64,000 bases of DNA, taken from contig CAYUHJ010000007.1 in assembly GCA_964444365.1 (NCBI GenBank), forward strand, positions 1 to 64,000, given 5' to 3'. A program made the position numbers and the translations under genes. A model generated the notes under the pieces. It worked only from the letters and a program-made list of their open reading frames with translations, searched no databases and was not told the DNA's origin. Positions 61,837 to 64,000 of this stretch are shown here, one piece after another (position 1 is the stretch's first letter; each line of letters starts with the position of its first letter). This DNA is from CAYUHJ01 sp964444365 (GTDB lineage: Bacteria > Planctomycetota > Planctomycetia > Gemmatales > Gemmataceae).

Positions 61837-62200
61837 CGGGAAAGGGGCACCGGGTCGCCGACCTTCGCCCCGACGTGGCGGAGTCCCTCGACGAATTCGG
61901 CCGGGAACGGTGTTCGTCTGCGGACGGACTTGGCCATCCCGGCCGAATTGCGGGTGATCCTCAACCGGGACACGAAAGCGGCCGGCATCCCGAAGCGTGA
62001 CGAACAGGAGCGGACGGTGGACGTTCACACCCTGCGCACGACGTTCGCGACGCACCTCAGCACGACCAGGCCGGCCCCACGGACCGCGCAAGCCGCGCTC
62101 CACCACTCGGACATCAAGCTACCGATATGGGTCTACACCGATCCCCTGCTGCTCGAAGTGTGCAACGCCCTCGACCGCCAACAGGCGTTCGCCCCAACCC
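61837..62200 (+). pseudogene. tyrosine recombinase C-terminal remnant, frameshifted
   Basis: One frame reads SGKGHRVADLRPDVAESLDEF (from 61837); the continuation, AIPAELRVILNRDTKAAGIP, DVHTLRTTFATHLS, RTAQAALHHSDIKLPIWVYTDP, is in another frame. These are catalytic-domain blocks of planctomycete integrases, with the HxLR pair, the HHS box and the Tyr nucleophile in VYTDP. The N-terminal half is absent and a frameshift lies near 61925. Non-functional. Confidence 0.65.
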
Positions 62201-62310
62201 CCGTGACCCGGAGGAGCAATCTCTGTCTTTGGGTGGCAAGATGTGCAGTCCGTCCGATCCTTCCGAGCAGTGCGGCACATCGACGTAAACCCCTGCCGGG
62301 ACAACGAAAA

Positions 62311-62344
62311 ACCCCCGGTGACAACTGCTGTCATCACCGGGGGT
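62311..62344 (-). terminator. intrinsic terminator for the leftward right-end genes
   Basis: Stem ACCCCCGGTGA / TCACCGGGGGT with a 12-base loop; in the leftward direction it is followed by TTTTTCG. It lies about 150 bases past the stop of the gene at 62498. Confidence 0.75.
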
Positions 62345-62497
62345 CTGAGTCGGGCTGACTGGACGCCAGTTGAACTCTTCCTGGCCGGGGTCGCCGAAAT
62401 GGATCGGCACGTCCAGCAGCTTCTCCTTGCAGCTTGACGTAGCCTGACGACAACCGTCACCGCCAGCCCGTCTTTACAACTGCCCCTGCTCGGGGTG

Positions 62498-62905
62498 TCA
62501 CTTCATCCGCCTCTGCTCCCGAAGCGTTTTCAGCATCATCCGGGCCTGGACGAGAGTGTCTTCGAGTGGCCCGTCGCCGTAGTCGGCGGTGGCCACGTCG
62601 ATGCGGACGGCGTCGTACAGGAACCGCAGCAGCATCTCGCGGCTCACCTTGGCCACGTCGTCGCCGACGACGGTCACCTCGACCGAGCAGTGGAAGGTGC
62701 GGGTCGGCTTGCCGCCGTACTCCACGTTGTAGATCTCGTTGCACTCCTTCTGGGCCATGTGGTGGCTGGCGAACAACATGGAGTCCTCCACGGCAGGACT
62801 CCAGCCCTTGCCCGTCCAGTACCTGTGGTCCCCACGCTCGATGATGAACCGGCGGCGGAAATCGCTGCCCGTATACCTGATCATCAGGGTCTTCTCGGTC
62901 CTCAT
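62498..62905 (-). CDS. hypothetical protein of the right-end element
   Basis: A 135-residue soluble protein (TLMIRYTGSDFRRRFIIERGD, WTGKGWSPAVEDSMLFAS, MLLRFLYDAVRIDVATADYG, QARMMLKTLREQRRMK). No recognisable domain. It lies 43 bases downstream of the serine recombinase in the same direction, so it probably belongs to the same mobile unit. Confidence 0.6.
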   Translation of the reverse strand: MRTEKTLMIRYTGSDFRRRFIIERGDHRYWTGKGWSPAVEDSMLFASHHMAQKECNEIYNVEYGGKPTRTFHCSVEVTVVGDDVAKVSREMLLRFLYDAVRIDVATADYGDGPLEDTLVQARMMLKTLREQRRMK

Positions 62906-62948
62906 GTCCTCATGTCCTCGGTGTGGCGGATGAAGTGAATGGGCAGCA

Positions 62949-63569
62949 TCAGGAGGTCGGCGTCGTGTTTCGGGCGATGACGGCGTACACCGTCTTCGGC
63001 GACAGCCCGACCAAGCGGCAGACCCTGCGAATCGGGGTCTGCTCGCGGTGGAGCTTCAGTACCAGTGCTTCCTTCTCCTCGGTCACCTTGATCCGCGTGC
63101 CGGCCTTCCGCCCGCCCCATGGACACCGGCCCGTGGCCTTGTCGCGGCGTGCCTCGATGCCGGCTCGCTGCCGTGCGTGGATTCGCATCCGCTCCTGCTC
63201 TGCCGCCCAGGCCAGCACCGCCGTCACGATCTCCGAGGCCGGGTTGTCGTCGGACAGCCAGGGTTCGGAGACGGACACCAGCTTCACCCCCTTCGCCTTC
63301 AGATCCAGACGTAGCTGCAAGGTCGGGATGATGCCCTGGCGGGTCACCCGGTCCACGGCGTAGCACAGCACCGTGTCCCCGGCCTTCACTTCCTTCATCA
63401 GTCGCGTGAACGCGGGCCGGTCCACGTTACTGCCGCTGAAGCCCTCGTCCTCGTACCACACCATGGACGACTGCGGCCCGTGGACCCGGACCCACCTCTC
63501 CAGTTCGTGCCGCTGCGACTTGACGTTCTAGTCGTCACTGGAGCATCTCGCGTAAATTCGGATGGACAT
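62949..63569 (-). pseudogene. serine recombinase (resolvase/invertase family) with in-frame amber codon 14
   Basis: ATG 63569, with GGGGAGG eight bases upstream, opens MSIRIYARCSSDD and then meets TAG at 63528-63530 (codon 14). The same frame continues without further stops for 192 codons: NVKSQRHELERWV, EGFSGSNVDRPAFTRLM, YAVDRVTRQGII, ILAWAAEQERMRIHARQRAGI and a C-terminal helix-turn-helix (RRVCRLVGLSPKTVYAVIAR). The nucleophilic Ser10 in YARCSS precedes the stop. A product restarted at ATG 63464 would lack it, so the gene is inactive unless the stop is suppressed. Relatives have a Gln at the stop position. Confidence 0.75.
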
Positions 63570-63596
63570 GCTGCTGACCTCCCCGCTGGTGGCGAC

Positions 63597-63614
63597 TTTG
63601 GAGTACACTCCAAA
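63597..63614. promoter_or_regulatory. operator-like palindrome upstream of the serine recombinase
   Basis: TTTGGAGT-AC-ACTCCAAA: perfect 8-bp arms around a 2-base spacer, 28 bases upstream of the recombinase start and downstream of a likely regulator gene. It is a plausible binding site for the neighbouring XRE-type protein. Confidence 0.45.
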
Positions 63615-63736
63615 CTCAACACGATCAGCGAGGGGCGATGATCAGTAAATGCAGCCAGAATCCGGGTCCCAGCCGAAGGGAGTTGAAAGTAAACACAGCC
63701 GGGTGACCTGGGGCGGCGAACTCACCACCGGCAACA

Positions 63737-64000
63737 TCATGTCGTGGACGACGTGGTGTTCGCCAGCACCTGCCTCCAGGCTCGGGCCAGCCGTTGACGG
63801 GGGCCTCGAAGGGGTTCAGGGAGTCGGGCGTCGTCCTCAAAGAGGACCCAAGCGAGAACGTGGAGATCGACGCCGAAGACGTGCCGGAATTTGTCGAGCA
63901 GGCTGGCGGACGGTTCGGCCTTACCGCGTTCGAGGTTGCTCAGGTGGACGTAGGACACCCCAAGAGCCTCGGCAGCGGCCCGCTGGGTCATCTGCCGCTG
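63737..64000 (-). CDS. XRE-type helix-turn-helix regulator, partial
   Basis: The open frame runs off the right edge; 84 or more codons are visible. A typical helix-turn-helix of the Cro/C1 (XRE) type is clear: RQMTQRAAAEALGVSYVHLS, NLERGKAEPSASLLDKF, then FGVDLHVLAWV. The C-terminal tail (DDARLPEPLRGPRQRLA) is specific to the gene. Likely the repressor of the adjacent mobile unit. It ends at TCA-complement 63737-63739. Confidence 0.7.
   Translation of the reverse strand, partial: QRQMTQRAAAEALGVSYVHLSNLERGKAEPSASLLDKFRHVFGVDLHVLAWVLFEDDARLPEPLRGPRQRLARAWRQVLANTTSSTT

Noticed and set aside
63528..63530. Programmed amber read-through or unusual amino acid in the serine recombinase
   Set aside because: No stimulatory structure, suppressor or pyrrolysine machinery is visible here. 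Inactivation is the simpler reading.

Overview
The window is high-GC bacterial DNA from a planctomycete, most likely of the Gemmataceae (inference from gene content, not from a marker gene). It carries three PSD1/DUF1549/DUF1553 cytochrome-like proteins each paired with a DUF1501 protein, two DUF1559 'prepilin-like' proteins each paired with a small lipoprotein, a TIGR02996 protein, three tandem DUF4058 proteins, a Uma2 protein and planctomycete-type tyrosine recombinase remnants. Two runs of ten Ns (4528-4537, 5195-5204) show that this is a draft assembly; the second breaks a reading frame artificially.

Layout. 1-3.2 kb: a graveyard at the left edge: a tRNA-Thr-like sequence, the 3' half of a tRNA-Lys(CTT) acting as a probable attachment site, a broken integrase N-terminus, a string of decayed phage-tail-like genes, and two unrelated gene fragments. 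3.2-14.4 kb: two PSD1/DUF1501 pairs, a DUF1559/lipoprotein pair, and a second cluster of gene fragments (cysteine synthase, selenium-binding protein, integrase) at 9.6-10.3 kb. 14.5-16.6 kb: two paralogues with nearly identical C-termini and different N-termini, flanking a toxin-antitoxin-like gene pair. 16.7-28.7 kb: rho, a PilZ protein, an OPT-family transporter, a coiled-coil protein, a 1,491-residue VWA/STN-like/TPR protein and a general-stress-like protein. 28.7-33.8 kb: the third PSD1/DUF1501 pair and a secreted intradiol-dioxygenase-like protein.

33.9-42.7 kb is the most striking block. It is one leftward polycistron encoding the glycine cleavage system (gcvT, gcvH, gcvPA, gcvPB), interrupted by a Uma2 gene, three tandem DUF4058 genes, two small paralogues and a TIGR02996/SUKH-like gene. 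Internal genes overlap by ATGA or lie one base apart. A hairpin followed by six Ts lies just ahead of gcvT and looks like an attenuator. 42.9-51.4 kb, rightward: cinA, an FHA-adenylate cyclase, E1-beta and E2 of a 2-oxoacid dehydrogenase, a glycosyltransferase and a protein weakly resembling BshC. Palindromic or low-complexity repeats have apparently been absorbed in frame into three of these coding regions. 51.5-61.3 kb: apt, a GNAT enzyme, the second DUF1559/lipoprotein pair, a YhaM-like exoribonuclease next to RNase R, and an iron-type alcohol dehydrogenase. 61.8-64 kb: a second mobile-element remnant with an integrase C-terminus, a serine recombinase with an amber codon at position 14, a small unknown protein, an operator-like palindrome and an XRE-type regulator running off the right edge.

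Three themes recur. Palindromic repeats sit in the intercistronic gap of all three PSD1/DUF1501 pairs and inside some genes. Planctomycete-specific paralogue families are interleaved with core metabolism. Mobile-element scars mark both ends and one internal site. No rRNA, intact tRNA or CRISPR array was seen.
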